A stretch of DNA of 64,000 bases from Rickettsiales bacterium (GTDB lineage: Bacteria > Pseudomonadota > Alphaproteobacteria > Rickettsiales > UBA3002), in NCBI GenBank assembly GCA_022763105.1, contig JALEGK010000030.1, positions 1 to 64,000 on the forward strand, read 5' to 3'. The notes under the pieces were generated by a model. It saw only the letters and a list, made by a program, of their open reading frames with translations, ran no database searches and was not told the DNA's origin. Below are positions 29,626-39,487 of this stretch, one piece after another (positions within the stretch are counted from its first letter, which is position 1; every line of letters begins with the position of its first letter). The position numbers and the translations under genes were made by a program.

Positions 29626-30356
29626 CCTCCACCAAGCGGCGATCTGTCTGGCAGTTCTTTAAGATTCTTAGGAGGAACTGGCGGCATTTTGGAATGCCAT
29701 TCAGAGGCGACAATCTTCGCCTGATCTAGAAAGGTGTTGGCATATTCAAACATGGCAGCCGATGTTGGGCTCATCGATTTGAGGTGGTTCTGTGCATTGA
29801 GCGCATCCTGAATCTCTGACTGGCGCGCTGCGATATTATGCTCTAACGCATCGAATGCCAGATTGCATGATTCATATTGCTGCTCCGGTGTAATCGATTC
29901 ATCGACGACACCCTGAACACCAATCGCCGTATTGCCATATAGCGCGCGGTTAACGCTCATGCGGTAATATTGCGCTTCGGTATGGGTTTGTCGCAAATTA
30001 TCGCGCAGCACATCGTCATTTCCCAAAAAATACACATCGGAATTGGTGATCGCCTCTGCGGAGTTCGGGTCTTTGGCATAAGCCGCAGCAATCTCCATTA
30101 GCCCAGTGCTTGCCTCAATATGATGTTCAATCACCTTGGCAAAGGCTTCATCTTCATTCTGTGCGACGCTTAATTCGTCTATTCGTCGATGCTCATTCTC
30201 ACGCGCATCACTCACCGCTGTAATCAGAAATTGACCGCTTGGACGGCTCAAATGACTACGGATTTCTGTCGGCGTGCGCTGGTGCCGCAATTGCGGATCA
30301 ACATGCTCCCAAGGGAACAATGTTTGAATAGGGTCTGTGATAAAGCGGTTCACCAT
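29622..30356 (-). CDS. Uncharacterised protein, tandem paralogue of 28894..29625
   Basis: SAEAITNSDVYF...LNAQNHLKSMSPTSAAMFEYANTFLDQAKIVASEWHSKMPPVPPK. Confidence 0.72.
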   Translation of the reverse strand: MVNRFITDPIQTLFPWEHVDPQLRHQRTPTEIRSHLSRPSGQFLITAVSDARENEHRRIDELSVAQNEDEAFAKVIEHHIEASTGLMEIAAAYAKDPNSAEAITNSDVYFLGNDDVLRDNLRQTHTEAQYYRMSVNRALYGNTAIGVQGVVDESITPEQQYESCNLAFDALEHNIAARQSEIQDALNAQNHLKSMSPTSAAMFEYANTFLDQAKIVASEWHSKMPPVPPKNLKELPDRSPLGGG

Positions 30357-30363
30357 CCTTTTA

Positions 30364-30395
30364 GAACTAGCGCTAAAATGTTGAAAAAGCGTTAA
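30364..30395 (-). promoter_or_regulatory. Type II box: TTAAC-N6-TCAAC-N10-TAGTTC (for 29622..30356)
   Basis: Minus-strand reading of 30364-30395. Confidence 0.5.
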
Positions 30396-30409
30396 GTTGA
30401 ACGCTTTTC

Positions 30410-30464
30410 GTCATGTTTTTGTCATCGAAACTTCACAACATAGCCCCGTATCCCTTGCTATACT
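30410..30464 (+). promoter_or_regulatory. Type I triple box: GTCAT-N6-GTCAT-N6-TTCAC-N22-TATACT (for 30520)
   Basis: GTCATgtttttGTCATcgaaacTTCACaacatagccccgtatcccttgcTATACT. Confidence 0.8.
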
Positions 30465-30519
30465 GGAACTATGGCTATCCATAGCTTCGGCTATGGCGTG
30501 GCGTATGAATAACAAATGA

Positions 30520-31488
30520 ATGGACGAAATGACCGAAGAAAAAACACGGTTGGAATTGCAAAAAGAGCGCTATGAACGCGCGCTGGAGCTGTCTGAAGAA
30601 AAAGACGAGCTGCCCGCAATTGCGACCGAAGATTATCATGGCCCCTCTGAAGCAGTCACCGCGATGGTACGCGGTTCGATTCTGGGTGCGGTCGGGTATT
30701 TCGGCGGTAGGGCTTTCGGTAATGCACTCTATCCGGGCGCTGCAAGAGCGAGCGGTGGACATGATTTAACCCGCAAGCTGTTCCGCTATACCGGTGCGGG
30801 TATCTTGGGTGTTATGGGCGTGCATAGCGGGTCTAAGCAGGTGCGCGATACACGTAGCCAAACACGACGCATGCAGACGACCATCACCAAAATGTACAAA
30901 AAGAACGAAGCCCTGAAAGAAGAGCTAAAAGCACAGCTTAAAGGTCAGGGGCGATTAAACGCATCGGATGTTGATGCGGTTGAAGAAAACCAGATGAATA
31001 AGGTCGTGGAAGAGGTGGCTGAAGAAGTACAAGTGCCGCTACCAGACGAGAAGCAAGTAGTAGAAGCCACCGAAGCTGCTGAAGCGGTGGATGCAGATGA
31101 AATCACTGACCTGAACGAAGATATGGCGGAAGCCATGGCCGACCAAGATGGCACGGATAAAAGCGAAGCTGCGGGCCAAGCCGATGACGGGCTGGTCGAT
31201 GACGAGGTAGCGCAGCCGGAGGAGCAAGGACTAGATGAGCAAGGGCTGGATGAGCCAGAGCCAGAAGAGCAAGAATCTATAGATGTGGCCGATTTAGAGG
31301 AAGAAGAGCGCGGCTTTGATCATGACGATGAAGAGCAACGCAAATCAGCAAAAGGATCGGGCAAGAAAGACCCGCAAATTGCGAAAGATAATGACGCAGA
31401 ATTAGGCGATGACCCTGAAACGCAAATCAGCATGCAGGGTATGCAGCACGAAGTCGTAGGACAGCACGAGCAACAGCTCGGCGCATAA
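30520..31488 (+). CDS. Uncharacterised protein with hydrophobic N-terminal third and acidic tail
   Basis: VRGSILGAVGYFGGRAFGNALYPG...; Glu/Asp-rich C-terminal half (EEQGLDEQGLDEPEPEEQ). Confidence 0.7.
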   Translation: MDEMTEEKTRLELQKERYERALELSEEKDELPAIATEDYHGPSEAVTAMVRGSILGAVGYFGGRAFGNALYPGAARASGGHDLTRKLFRYTGAGILGVMGVHSGSKQVRDTRSQTRRMQTTITKMYKKNEALKEELKAQLKGQGRLNASDVDAVEENQMNKVVEEVAEEVQVPLPDEKQVVEATEAAEAVDADEITDLNEDMAEAMADQDGTDKSEAAGQADDGLVDDEVAQPEEQGLDEQGLDEPEPEEQESIDVADLEEEERGFDHDDEEQRKSAKGSGKKDPQIAKDNDAELGDDPETQISMQGMQHEVVGQHEQQLGA

Positions 31489-31523
31489 ATGTCAGTACAA
31501 TTTTTTCAGTATAATATAGAGAA

Positions 31524-32294
31524 TTAGTGAACCGTAGGCGCACCCGGCGTATCGGGTACGTAAATCATATTCGCACGGGTGGTGAAGGTGTTGTTCAACA
31601 ACGGGTCACCCGGCTTGGCAGTAAAGCGCGGCGCTTTGTAACGATACAGCTTCCAGAGCTTGCCATCTTCGCGCAGCTCATGCGCAATCATCGATAGCCC
31701 TTCAAATTCATCGAAAGTCGTCTCGGCAATCTGATCGGCTTGCTTGATCATATCATCGAAGAATTGCAGCATCGGGCCGATGCGATACGTCTTGAAACAA
31801 TCGGCGTGAATCGCGCGATGCCCCGCCATGCGAATGGCGCGAACATACGAATCGGGTAGGGGGTCATAATTTTGACGTGCCGCCATAATACGCTTTAAGC
31901 GCATATGCAAAATGGCGTTGCGCTCTGCCAGCGGAGATTCGTAACGCTCTGCCAGCATGACTGGCTCGTAGCGTGCGCGCTCCATCGCGGCAGCAGACAA
32001 AAAGCTCTGTGCTACCGGCGAATCGTCGCCAATATAGGCTTGCAGCTTGGCGAGCATCTCTTCAGGCTCCAGCCATCCCTCTGCATTGAGTGATGCCGCG
32101 ATATTGACCAGATCGGCCATCAACTCGGTGACTTTGTAACCCGGCATGTAGGTGACATCTTGTGCAGCCAAAATAGAGGCAGCGCTTTCTTTGAGTGCAT
32201 CAACGCAAGGCTCTGGCAATACCGCGCCAGACTCAACCAGCTGATCGATCAGTCCGTCTAGTATGTCCAGGAAATCTTGGCGTTCGCGAATCAT
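31524..32294 (-). CDS. Uncharacterised 256-aa protein
   Basis: Long ORF, promoter box immediately upstream. Confidence 0.7.
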   Translation of the reverse strand: MIRERQDFLDILDGLIDQLVESGAVLPEPCVDALKESAASILAAQDVTYMPGYKVTELMADLVNIAASLNAEGWLEPEEMLAKLQAYIGDDSPVAQSFLSAAAMERARYEPVMLAERYESPLAERNAILHMRLKRIMAARQNYDPLPDSYVRAIRMAGHRAIHADCFKTYRIGPMLQFFDDMIKQADQIAETTFDEFEGLSMIAHELREDGKLWKLYRYKAPRFTAKPGDPLLNNTFTTRANMIYVPDTPGAPTVH

Positions 32295-32300
32295 TCTATC

Positions 32301-32343
32301 AGTATAGCACGAATCGATGAAAAAATCTTTAACACTCTTTTAA
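32301..32343 (-). promoter_or_regulatory. Type II triple box: TTAAA-N6-TTAAA-N6-TTCAT-N10-TATACT (for 31524..32294)
   Basis: Minus strand TTAAAagagtgTTAAAgattttTTCATcgattcgtgcTATACT. Confidence 0.62.
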
Positions 32344-32399
32344 ACCATGGGTTTGGCTTGTAATCTTCGCAATATCATCACATTTTTTAAGCGCTTAGT

Positions 32400-33209
32400 G
32401 TGTTACGTTTAGGGATGGGATTAGATTTCGCAAATATGGGTAATATTGCCTACAGCGCGGGTGGTATGGGCGGTGGCCTATACCAAGAAGCGGTGGATGA
32501 TGGCAGCTTTGGCAAGATCGGTTATACCGATATTGGTTGGCCTTACATTATGAGCGATATTCCTCTGGAAGAATCGCATGCGTGGCTCGATAAAGTCACC
32601 GATATTGCGGCCGACCACCCAGAAGTGGACCGCCTGCTGAAAAAGATCGGAAGTGCATTTAATTTACCCGAAACCCCAAAAGCCTACTGCGTACCCGATG
32701 ATAGGTTGCTGATGGGGGCCTATATGACCGATAGCGGCAATATCGTGGTAAGTGGCCCGATCAATGCGCTATCAAGTCATGCACTGTGCGCGCTGATCGC
32801 ACATGAAGCCGGACATGGCGTGTATGATGACTCACTTACCGTTAATCATAATGGCCATGCAGCGATCGTGAAAGAACTGCAAATGGATGCCTTTGCCGCT
32901 GCCCTTACTTCGCCAAACTCGATGGTGAGTTGTGTGCAAGAGATTGGTAGAATCAATGCGAAGCTAATCGCACAAAAAGGTTGGTATCCAAGCGAAGAAG
33001 AGGCCGCCCAGCATTTGTTGCATGAAGCTGGCGAAGAAGGTCACCCCGGCGCACCGACGCGCATTAAAAACATCAAGGCGATGGAGAAGTCGCAGCAATG
33101 GCAGGATTTGGTCAAAAAGCCTAACCGTGAACACCTCGATGCATTGCTGGAAGGCGTGCCATACGATGTCGATCAGACCGATATTGACGCCGGAAACTGG
33201 GAGCGTTAA
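32400..33209 (+). CDS. HExxH zincin-type metallopeptidase (M48-like)
   Basis: ALCALIAHEAGHGVYDD...IVKELQMDAFAAALTSP: HExxH plus downstream ExxxD helix. Confidence 0.68.
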   Translation: MLRLGMGLDFANMGNIAYSAGGMGGGLYQEAVDDGSFGKIGYTDIGWPYIMSDIPLEESHAWLDKVTDIAADHPEVDRLLKKIGSAFNLPETPKAYCVPDDRLLMGAYMTDSGNIVVSGPINALSSHALCALIAHEAGHGVYDDSLTVNHNGHAAIVKELQMDAFAAALTSPNSMVSCVQEIGRINAKLIAQKGWYPSEEEAAQHLLHEAGEEGHPGAPTRIKNIKAMEKSQQWQDLVKKPNREHLDALLEGVPYDVDQTDIDAGNWER

Positions 33210-33354
33210 GCGCCTCGAAACTTTTTTCAAAAAAGACACTTCCACAATGTCACAACATATCTCACATTCGTAAATGTAGGTTGAGCGAAGTGGGTATTCA
33301 CCCATACACACCGCCACCATTTCCCAAACATTCATAGATATACCGGAGCATGCC

Positions 33355-34503
33355 ATGCGAAGCTTTATTGCGCGTCTTTTTGCGACCAAATCCACGACCA
33401 CTGATCTTCTTCAACCGGGCTATGCCACAAGCTATATGCATGCACCCGGCAAACCCGTTTGGATGCGCCGCGACTATGCGCGCTTCGCCCAAGAAGCATA
33501 CGCACGTAATGTGATTGCGCATCGCTGCATCGATTTAATTGCTAAAGGTGTCGCAAGCGTGAAGCTGAGCATCAAAGGCGAAGATGCGCGACTCTCCACG
33601 CTACTGGCGCGCCCAAACCCGCGCGCAGATTACGCAAGCTTCATGCGCGATGTTATCAGCCATCAAATGATTGCGGGTAATGCGTATATTCATGCGGTTG
33701 GCCCAAAAGGCGAAGCACCGCTAGAGCTACACACATTACGCCCAGACCGCGTGGCCGTGATTGCGGGTGCAGGTGGCGTGCCACAAGGCTACCAATATAA
33801 AGTTGGCGAAAAAGTGATGCAGTTCCCCGTTGATCCGATTACGGGTGCGTCACGCATATTGCACCTGAAACAATTCCACCCGCTTGATGATTGGTATGGG
33901 CTATCGCCTGTAGAGGCCGCGGCCTACGCCATCGACCAGCATAATCAGTCAGCCGCGTGGAACCAGTCTTTGCTACAACATGGCGCGCGCCCATCTGGTG
34001 CGTTGGTTGTAAACCGCAAGGAAGGGGCAGGGCAGTTATCTGAGGAGCAATATTACCGACTCAAGCAACAAATGGACGAGCAATTCAGCGGCACCGATAA
34101 TGCCGGACGCCCGCTGCTTCTAGAAGGCGGCTTAGAATGGCGCGAGATGAGCCATAGCCCAAAAGATATGGATTTCATCGAGGCGAAACATTCCGCTGCG
34201 CGTGAAATCGCACTGGCATTCGGTGTGCCACCGCAATTACTCGGCATTCCGGGTGATAACACCTATGCGAACCTGGCCGAAGCGCGCCTTGCGCTGTGGG
34301 AGCAGATTATCATGCCGATGACCGAAAGCGTCTGCGGTGCGCTGAATTACTGGCTGCTACCGAATTTCGGTAATCAGCTAGAGTTGAATCCGAACTATGA
34401 CGCGATTCCCGCACTCGCCCCAAGACGTGAGAAAATGTGGGAACGCATCAATAATGCGACCTTCTTAAGCGACGAAGAAAAACGCGAGAAGCTAGGGTTC
34501 TAG
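33355..34503 (+). CDS. HK97-type portal protein (GTA g3-like)
   Basis: YARNVIAHRCIDLIAKGVASV, IAGNAYIHAV, HLKQFHPLDDWYGLSPVEAAA, FGVPPQLLGIPGDNTYANLAEAR. Confidence 0.95.
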   Translation: MRSFIARLFATKSTTTDLLQPGYATSYMHAPGKPVWMRRDYARFAQEAYARNVIAHRCIDLIAKGVASVKLSIKGEDARLSTLLARPNPRADYASFMRDVISHQMIAGNAYIHAVGPKGEAPLELHTLRPDRVAVIAGAGGVPQGYQYKVGEKVMQFPVDPITGASRILHLKQFHPLDDWYGLSPVEAAAYAIDQHNQSAAWNQSLLQHGARPSGALVVNRKEGAGQLSEEQYYRLKQQMDEQFSGTDNAGRPLLLEGGLEWREMSHSPKDMDFIEAKHSAAREIALAFGVPPQLLGIPGDNTYANLAEARLALWEQIIMPMTESVCGALNYWLLPNFGNQLELNPNYDAIPALAPRREKMWERINNATFLSDEEKREKLGF

Positions 34504-34511
34504 ATAAAGTA

Positions 34512-34543
34512 TTAACGAAAAATCAACCACTTGGCGCTAGGCT
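34512..34543 (+). promoter_or_regulatory. Type II box: TTAAC-N6-TCAAC-N10-TAGGCT (for 34575)
   Basis: TTAACgaaaaaTCAACcacttggcgcTAGGCT. Confidence 0.48.
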
Positions 34544-34574
34544 GACTCTAAAACGAATCGTTTAAGAGGAAGCT

Positions 34575-35582
34575 ATGGGAAAAAGACGCCCAGATGCCGG
34601 GTTGCCGATTGAGCAGATAAGGAAAGACTGGACGAGCCCCGGTGCAAGCAAATTGCTGTTTGAGGGGTTATCAGGCCCTCAGGTGATTTTCCCTAATGAA
34701 AATGACGGGGCAGAGGGCGTGATTGGTAAGACCATCTCTATCATCGCCGATGATCAAAGTCGCCCGATTATAACGCTTCAAGTCGAATTCGATACGAATG
34801 ATCAGACTCTCTATCTCAATAATATGCTGATCGACCGCCACATCGCCGATGAAGGTCACGATATGGCTGTGGGTACGTTAAAACGTATCGTCAATAACAC
34901 CATCAATTATGCGCAACACCAGCTACTCGCAGAGCGCTTGGTGCTAGGCGGGCGCAACCAGACACGCGATAATCAAGTGCATGGTGCGGCGTCGCTAGTG
35001 GCTTCTCGTGCCTATTTGAAACCAACTGACAGTGTGCAGGATGATCGCGCAAGAGAGCAGGTGATGTACTGGATTGAACGCTATGCTCACCCTAATGTGA
35101 CCTTAGCCTCAATCGATGATGTGCAAGATGGTGTGGTGAAGGTGCGCTATTCAGACACCTATGCCGCCACCCATGCTATGGGCACAGAGATTGGCACCGA
35201 AATCAGAGAGTGGAAAGGTGCTGATATTGCGAATCATATATTGCATGGCGAGATTATTCCCGTGGATAGAAATGTCGAACTGATGCCGATTTCATCCAAC
35301 GTGAAGAATTCCTCGCGTCTGAAACAAGATGCGATCGCCTTACAAGAATTAGCTATGTACGAAAATGATAAACAGCCTTGGACGGGCGAGTTGGCGATGC
35401 AAACAGTTCGATCATCTTGTATTGGACAAGAGATTCTCTCGCATGTCGATGCGGAAATGTCGCTGGATTTAACCGATAAGAGAGCAGTGGATTCAGCGCA
35501 ATCATATTTAAAAGGTGGCAAGGCGCAGCAAGAGGCCGTCACCCGCGCGATTAAGCATGCGCAGGGAGTGTCGATGTCATGA
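34575..35582 (+). CDS. Uncharacterised intercalated protein
   Basis: 335-aa ORF with AAGAGGAAGCT RBS; TTAAC-N6-TCAAC-N10-TAGGCT upstream. Confidence 0.7.
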   Translation: MGKRRPDAGLPIEQIRKDWTSPGASKLLFEGLSGPQVIFPNENDGAEGVIGKTISIIADDQSRPIITLQVEFDTNDQTLYLNNMLIDRHIADEGHDMAVGTLKRIVNNTINYAQHQLLAERLVLGGRNQTRDNQVHGAASLVASRAYLKPTDSVQDDRAREQVMYWIERYAHPNVTLASIDDVQDGVVKVRYSDTYAATHAMGTEIGTEIREWKGADIANHILHGEIIPVDRNVELMPISSNVKNSSRLKQDAIALQELAMYENDKQPWTGELAMQTVRSSCIGQEILSHVDAEMSLDLTDKRAVDSAQSYLKGGKAQQEAVTRAIKHAQGVSMS

Positions 35583-35785
35583 GCGCTCAAACACACGATA
35601 TGATCTGCGGATTCACATTCATTGCGCTACATGACAGACGCCATGCGGGCGCCAAACGCACCGACGCTGAACAAGCAGAACTCGATGAGTGTATCGCTCG
35701 TGCAAAACGTGCAGGGATAGACGATGATCGCATCGCGTCACTCTTTGATGTGGAATTATCTGATATAATGGCGGTGATGATCTAA
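35579..35785 (+). CDS. Small uncharacterised protein translationally coupled to the upstream ORF
   Basis: ATGA overlap with the previous stop; 68 aa. Confidence 0.5.
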   Translation: MSAQTHDMICGFTFIALHDRRHAGAKRTDAEQAELDECIARAKRAGIDDDRIASLFDVELSDIMAVMI

Positions 35786-36828
35786 TTATCGTTGGCCGCG
35801 CTACCTTTGACATGATCAATCATAGAACGCATTGGCTCGCGTACATCGCGCGCTGGCTTATCGCCACCAATCGATAAAACAGATGCCGGTTTTTGTGCCT
35901 CGCCCGCACCCACTAAATTACGCTTAAGCACAATGCTCTGCTCATTGCCCAGTGGATACGTCTCGGAGCGTTCGATTTGCACGGTGTCATCGCGCTTGGT
36001 GGTGCTGATATTGCGCACACCGCACAAATCGCAATCATTGATAAAGGCCGTGCCATCAGTCATTTTAACGCTTTGCATATCGACATCCTCAAAGGTACAA
36101 TGATCAAAGGTGCAAGCATCAAAATGCAGATGCGACATATCGACCCCAGTAAATTTGCAGTCTTTGAATGTGCAGTCGTGAAAGACCGGCTCATCCAATG
36201 TAATATCAGGTTGATTGATGATCCCCATATTTTCGAATAAGCAATGATCGAACGTACTATCTATTACATCGCAATCTATAATATTGCCAAACAGGTCCGA
36301 GTTTTTGAACTTGGCACTAGTCAGTGAGCCAAGTAACAAATTACCGCCAAATAAACCGTCTTCGCATCGCAGATTGTAGATATCGGTGGCCTTGCCTTGT
36401 AATCTTAATGCGCAACCATTGGCCTCTAGTTGTTTAAATTCTGACAGGCTGGTATTCCATAAATACTCTTTACGTTTCTCTAATGGCGGAAGGTGATCAA
36501 CACTCAGATTGATCAGATCAATATCTGTGCGAGTTTGACTAACCCCTTCTTTGAGGGTTTCCATAAATTCACGTTGTTGATCTGCGCTCGCCTGATCAAA
36601 CATGAGCGGCACATGGCGCGCTTCGCCGCGCTGTTGTAAATGATTAGCAGCAATGGCAAAGTCGCGTTGAGACTGAACCAATGCAGGCGTGATCATCGGG
36701 TCGGTATACGACTTGAGCAGCATGGCTTTCGCGGCATGCTCAGCCGCATAGGGAATCGCATAACGATCACAATATTCTTTAAAGGCAGGCGTATCTGCAC
36801 GCAGAGGGTGGACATCATCATCACTCAT
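35782..36828 (-). CDS. Pentapeptide-repeat-like protein
   Basis: FHDCTFKDCKFTGVDMSHLHFDACTFDHCTFEDVDM. Confidence 0.75.
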   Translation of the reverse strand: MSDDDVHPLRADTPAFKEYCDRYAIPYAAEHAAKAMLLKSYTDPMITPALVQSQRDFAIAANHLQQRGEARHVPLMFDQASADQQREFMETLKEGVSQTRTDIDLINLSVDHLPPLEKRKEYLWNTSLSEFKQLEANGCALRLQGKATDIYNLRCEDGLFGGNLLLGSLTSAKFKNSDLFGNIIDCDVIDSTFDHCLFENMGIINQPDITLDEPVFHDCTFKDCKFTGVDMSHLHFDACTFDHCTFEDVDMQSVKMTDGTAFINDCDLCGVRNISTTKRDDTVQIERSETYPLGNEQSIVLKRNLVGAGEAQKPASVLSIGGDKPARDVREPMRSMIDHVKGSAANDN

Positions 36829-37934
36829 GATTGACCTCCTTCACTCTCAGGTTTGCCACGCGGTTGAAACCGCACCACACCGGGTGGTAAAGGCTCGCGC
36901 GGGTCAAGCTGTCGTGCATCACTGACTACGGCTGCTCCGGCATCAATGTGCTGGTCTTGGCGAATAGGTTCTACATTGGCGTGATCAACCGATTCCACGC
37001 GCGGCTTTGGCGCTTCTAATTGCTTTTGCCCGCGTGCAATCGCAGAGCCTAATGACAGCTTGAGCATATTGTCTGGCTCTAGCGAGCAATTCACAATCAT
37101 AAAACTGTTATCGCGCTTGGTGGTGCCCATTTTCTTTAGCCCCGTCATATCGCAATTCTGAAAGGCGGTGTGTGTGCTGAAGTGCGAGTTGTCCATGCTG
37201 CTATTCTGAAAGTCGCACTGATCAAAGCCTGTGCCAAAGAATTGGCTTTTCACAAAGTGACAGTTTTTGAAATGGCAATGCGTAAATTCGCAAGCATCAA
37301 ATGTGGCTTCGTTGAAGGTGACATTCTCAAAAGTGACATCGGAAAATTGACCGCGTACGATTTTCGTTTCTTTGGAATCGATGTCGTGAAGCGTGGTTCC
37401 CTGAATCACTATTGGATCATACAGGCGGGTATGATCAAATGCACCGCTCAAGCGCCCGCCGCCAAATTGAAAATCATGTAATTGCGCACCTTTGGCACGC
37501 ACATGCACATCGGATGATAGCGGCATAAAATCATGCAGATCGCTGCCGGTCATATCTAAAAAGAAGGTATGAGGCTGCCCATCGGCGTTATTTTGGAAAA
37601 AGCCCTGCGTGTTGATCAGATCGACATAACGATGCTTATTTCCGCGTTCTAAATCTTGAGCAAATGCTGCTAATTGGTCAGCTTCTGTTGCTTCCAGATG
37701 CAGCCTTACATGCGCGCGGCCATCATGATCAAGCTTATGCTCTTCGCGGCGGTCTCGCACAAGCTGAGGTACATAAAGTTCGTGCTTTAGCGCCTCACAA
37801 TACAGGTGATAAAGCTTGTGATCAGCCTTTGCCGCCAGATGCTCCCATACGAGCTCTTCCTGCGGTTTGCTTTCTCTGCCGCCCACGACGGTAAAGGGTG
37901 TTTTTTTATCATCATCCGTCATTTGGCCCATCAT
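36825..37934 (-). CDS. Pentapeptide-repeat-like protein, tandem paralogue
   Basis: FENVTFNEATFDACEFTHCHFKNCHFVKSQFFGTGFDQCDFQNSSM; both carry a TTKRD motif after the repeats. Confidence 0.75.
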   Translation of the reverse strand: MMGQMTDDDKKTPFTVVGGRESKPQEELVWEHLAAKADHKLYHLYCEALKHELYVPQLVRDRREEHKLDHDGRAHVRLHLEATEADQLAAFAQDLERGNKHRYVDLINTQGFFQNNADGQPHTFFLDMTGSDLHDFMPLSSDVHVRAKGAQLHDFQFGGGRLSGAFDHTRLYDPIVIQGTTLHDIDSKETKIVRGQFSDVTFENVTFNEATFDACEFTHCHFKNCHFVKSQFFGTGFDQCDFQNSSMDNSHFSTHTAFQNCDMTGLKKMGTTKRDNSFMIVNCSLEPDNMLKLSLGSAIARGQKQLEAPKPRVESVDHANVEPIRQDQHIDAGAAVVSDARQLDPREPLPPGVVRFQPRGKPESEGGQS

Positions 37935-37982
37935 ACCGCCAAATTCCTAATCTTTCGTTACTTATTTCAATGAGGTACCATC

Positions 37983-38543
37983 ATGCACCCAGATTTTTAT
38001 GAACGTAAAGTCGCGCGCACCATGCGCGAGAATAAAAAACATACCTTCGAGCTGGAGCTGAAATCGATAGATGAGCAGGGGCGCTTTGCAGGCTATGCCA
38101 GCGTGTTTGATATCATCGATAATCAGCGCGATGTGGTGGTAAAAGGCGCCTTCCTAGAGACGCTACAAGACCGAATTTCAGAGATTAAACTGCTGTGGCA
38201 ACACCAACTGGACACGCCCATTGGCTATTTCACCAACATGTTTGAAGATGCACGCGGATTATACGTAGAAGGTCAGCTGATGCTGAGCTTAGGAAAAGCC
38301 CGCGAAGCGCTCGATTTGATGCAAAGTGGGGTGGTAAAAGGGCTATCAATCGGCTTTACACCCATCCGCTATTATACCGACCCGGATACGGGCGTGCGCT
38401 ACCTGACCAAAGTGGCACTTTATGAGGTGAGCTTGGTCACCATGCCCGCTAATGAGCAAAGCCGCGTGAGTGTGGTAAAAGCAAGTGATTATAGTGGGTT
38501 AAGCGCCGCTTTCGACCGTGCGATGCAGCAATTATGCTGCTGA
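37983..38543 (+). CDS. HK97-family prohead protease (GTA g4-like)
   Basis: GRFAGYASVFDIIDNQRDVVVKGAF, LLWQHQLDTPIGYF, GVVKGLSIGFTPI, LYEVSLVTMPANEQSRV. Confidence 0.94.
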   Translation: MHPDFYERKVARTMRENKKHTFELELKSIDEQGRFAGYASVFDIIDNQRDVVVKGAFLETLQDRISEIKLLWQHQLDTPIGYFTNMFEDARGLYVEGQLMLSLGKAREALDLMQSGVVKGLSIGFTPIRYYTDPDTGVRYLTKVALYEVSLVTMPANEQSRVSVVKASDYSGLSAAFDRAMQQLCC

Positions 38544-38571
38544 TTCAAGGAGCAATCCACAGTGGGTTGTA

Positions 38572-38614
38572 TTCATAAAACCTTCACACCGTTAAACGTG
38601 CATTCCTTTATAAT
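38572..38614 (+). promoter_or_regulatory. Type I box: TTCAT-N6-TTCAC-N21-TATAAT (for 38624)
   Basis: TTCATaaaaccTTCACaccgttaaacgtgcattccttTATAAT. Confidence 0.75.
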
Positions 38615-38623
38615 AAAAACGTT

Positions 38624-39370
38624 ATGGTAAAGCGAAAAGAACTCAAAATGCTGGATGAAATGCTGCAGCGTAAGATTGACGCGAAAGGCGGCGAGGTCCT
38701 GCGATATGATCCTGAAGATGATCCGGCCTATGTTCAACGACGCGAACAGCAGGAAGAAAAAGGCCATAAATATGGTTACGGTAACCTGAATCTGATGGAT
38801 TATCTGGTCCCTGACCGTGACCCGAATCTCCAATATATGGCAGAGGAGCCGGAAGAACACACGCTCGCTCGCTACATTCACAACCGTAAAAAAGTCTATA
38901 CTTGGGAACAGATCGCCATTGGTGCAGGTGCTATTGCTACCTTACTGGGTGCGACCGTGGCAACCGGAGGCGCAGCGCCGATGTTTGCTGCCATCGGTGT
39001 CACCACATTAACCAATATTACCGCAACTGCCTTGGCGCTTGGCGTGGGCGTTGCCAGTGCTAGTGTGGCATTCTTTGCGGGTTATTTTGCATTCAGAACC
39101 GACATTAAAAACGACGTAGATATTGAAGAGATGTTGGCAAAACGTATTGGCCGACATGTGGCTGCCAATCTTGAGCCAATTATTGAACAGCCCGATGTGA
39201 CCAAACGTCAGGCTAAAGTGTATGAAAAAGCCGATGAGCTACCAAAAATTGGCGCGTACGGACAAAGCTATGCACGCGAAGGCAATATGTTTGCCCCCGA
39301 TAACCAGATTCGTAACGCGGAATTAGATGACCGCCTGCTGCACGCTCTCATCGAAAAGCAGATGCAGTAA
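38624..39370 (+). CDS. Uncharacterised membrane-associated protein between protease and capsid genes
   Basis: Hydrophobic IAIGAGAIATLLGATVATGGAAPMFAAIGVTTLTNITATALALGVGVASASVAFFAGYFAF. Confidence 0.7.
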   Translation: MVKRKELKMLDEMLQRKIDAKGGEVLRYDPEDDPAYVQRREQQEEKGHKYGYGNLNLMDYLVPDRDPNLQYMAEEPEEHTLARYIHNRKKVYTWEQIAIGAGAIATLLGATVATGGAAPMFAAIGVTTLTNITATALALGVGVASASVAFFAGYFAFRTDIKNDVDIEEMLAKRIGRHVAANLEPIIEQPDVTKRQAKVYEKADELPKIGAYGQSYAREGNMFAPDNQIRNAELDDRLLHALIEKQMQ

Positions 39371-39396
39371 CACAGATTTAATAGCATTAAGAGCCA

Positions 39397-39427
39397 CCAC
39401 TTAAGAGCCATCTTAGGTGGTTTTTTT
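39397..39427 (+). terminator. Rho-independent terminator
   Basis: CCACTTAAGA-GCCA-TCTTAGGTGG followed by TTTTTTT. Confidence 0.85.
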
Positions 39428-39487
39428 ATGGCTAAAAATCCCCTCCATTTTATCTCAATCCAACCAACCAAAGTAAGGAACACGCTT

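Noticed and set aside
33221-33235. Perfect palindrome CTTTTTTCAAAAAAG upstream of the portal gene
   Set aside because: A/T-only arms of this length are common by chance and no T-tract terminator or operator context was evident.
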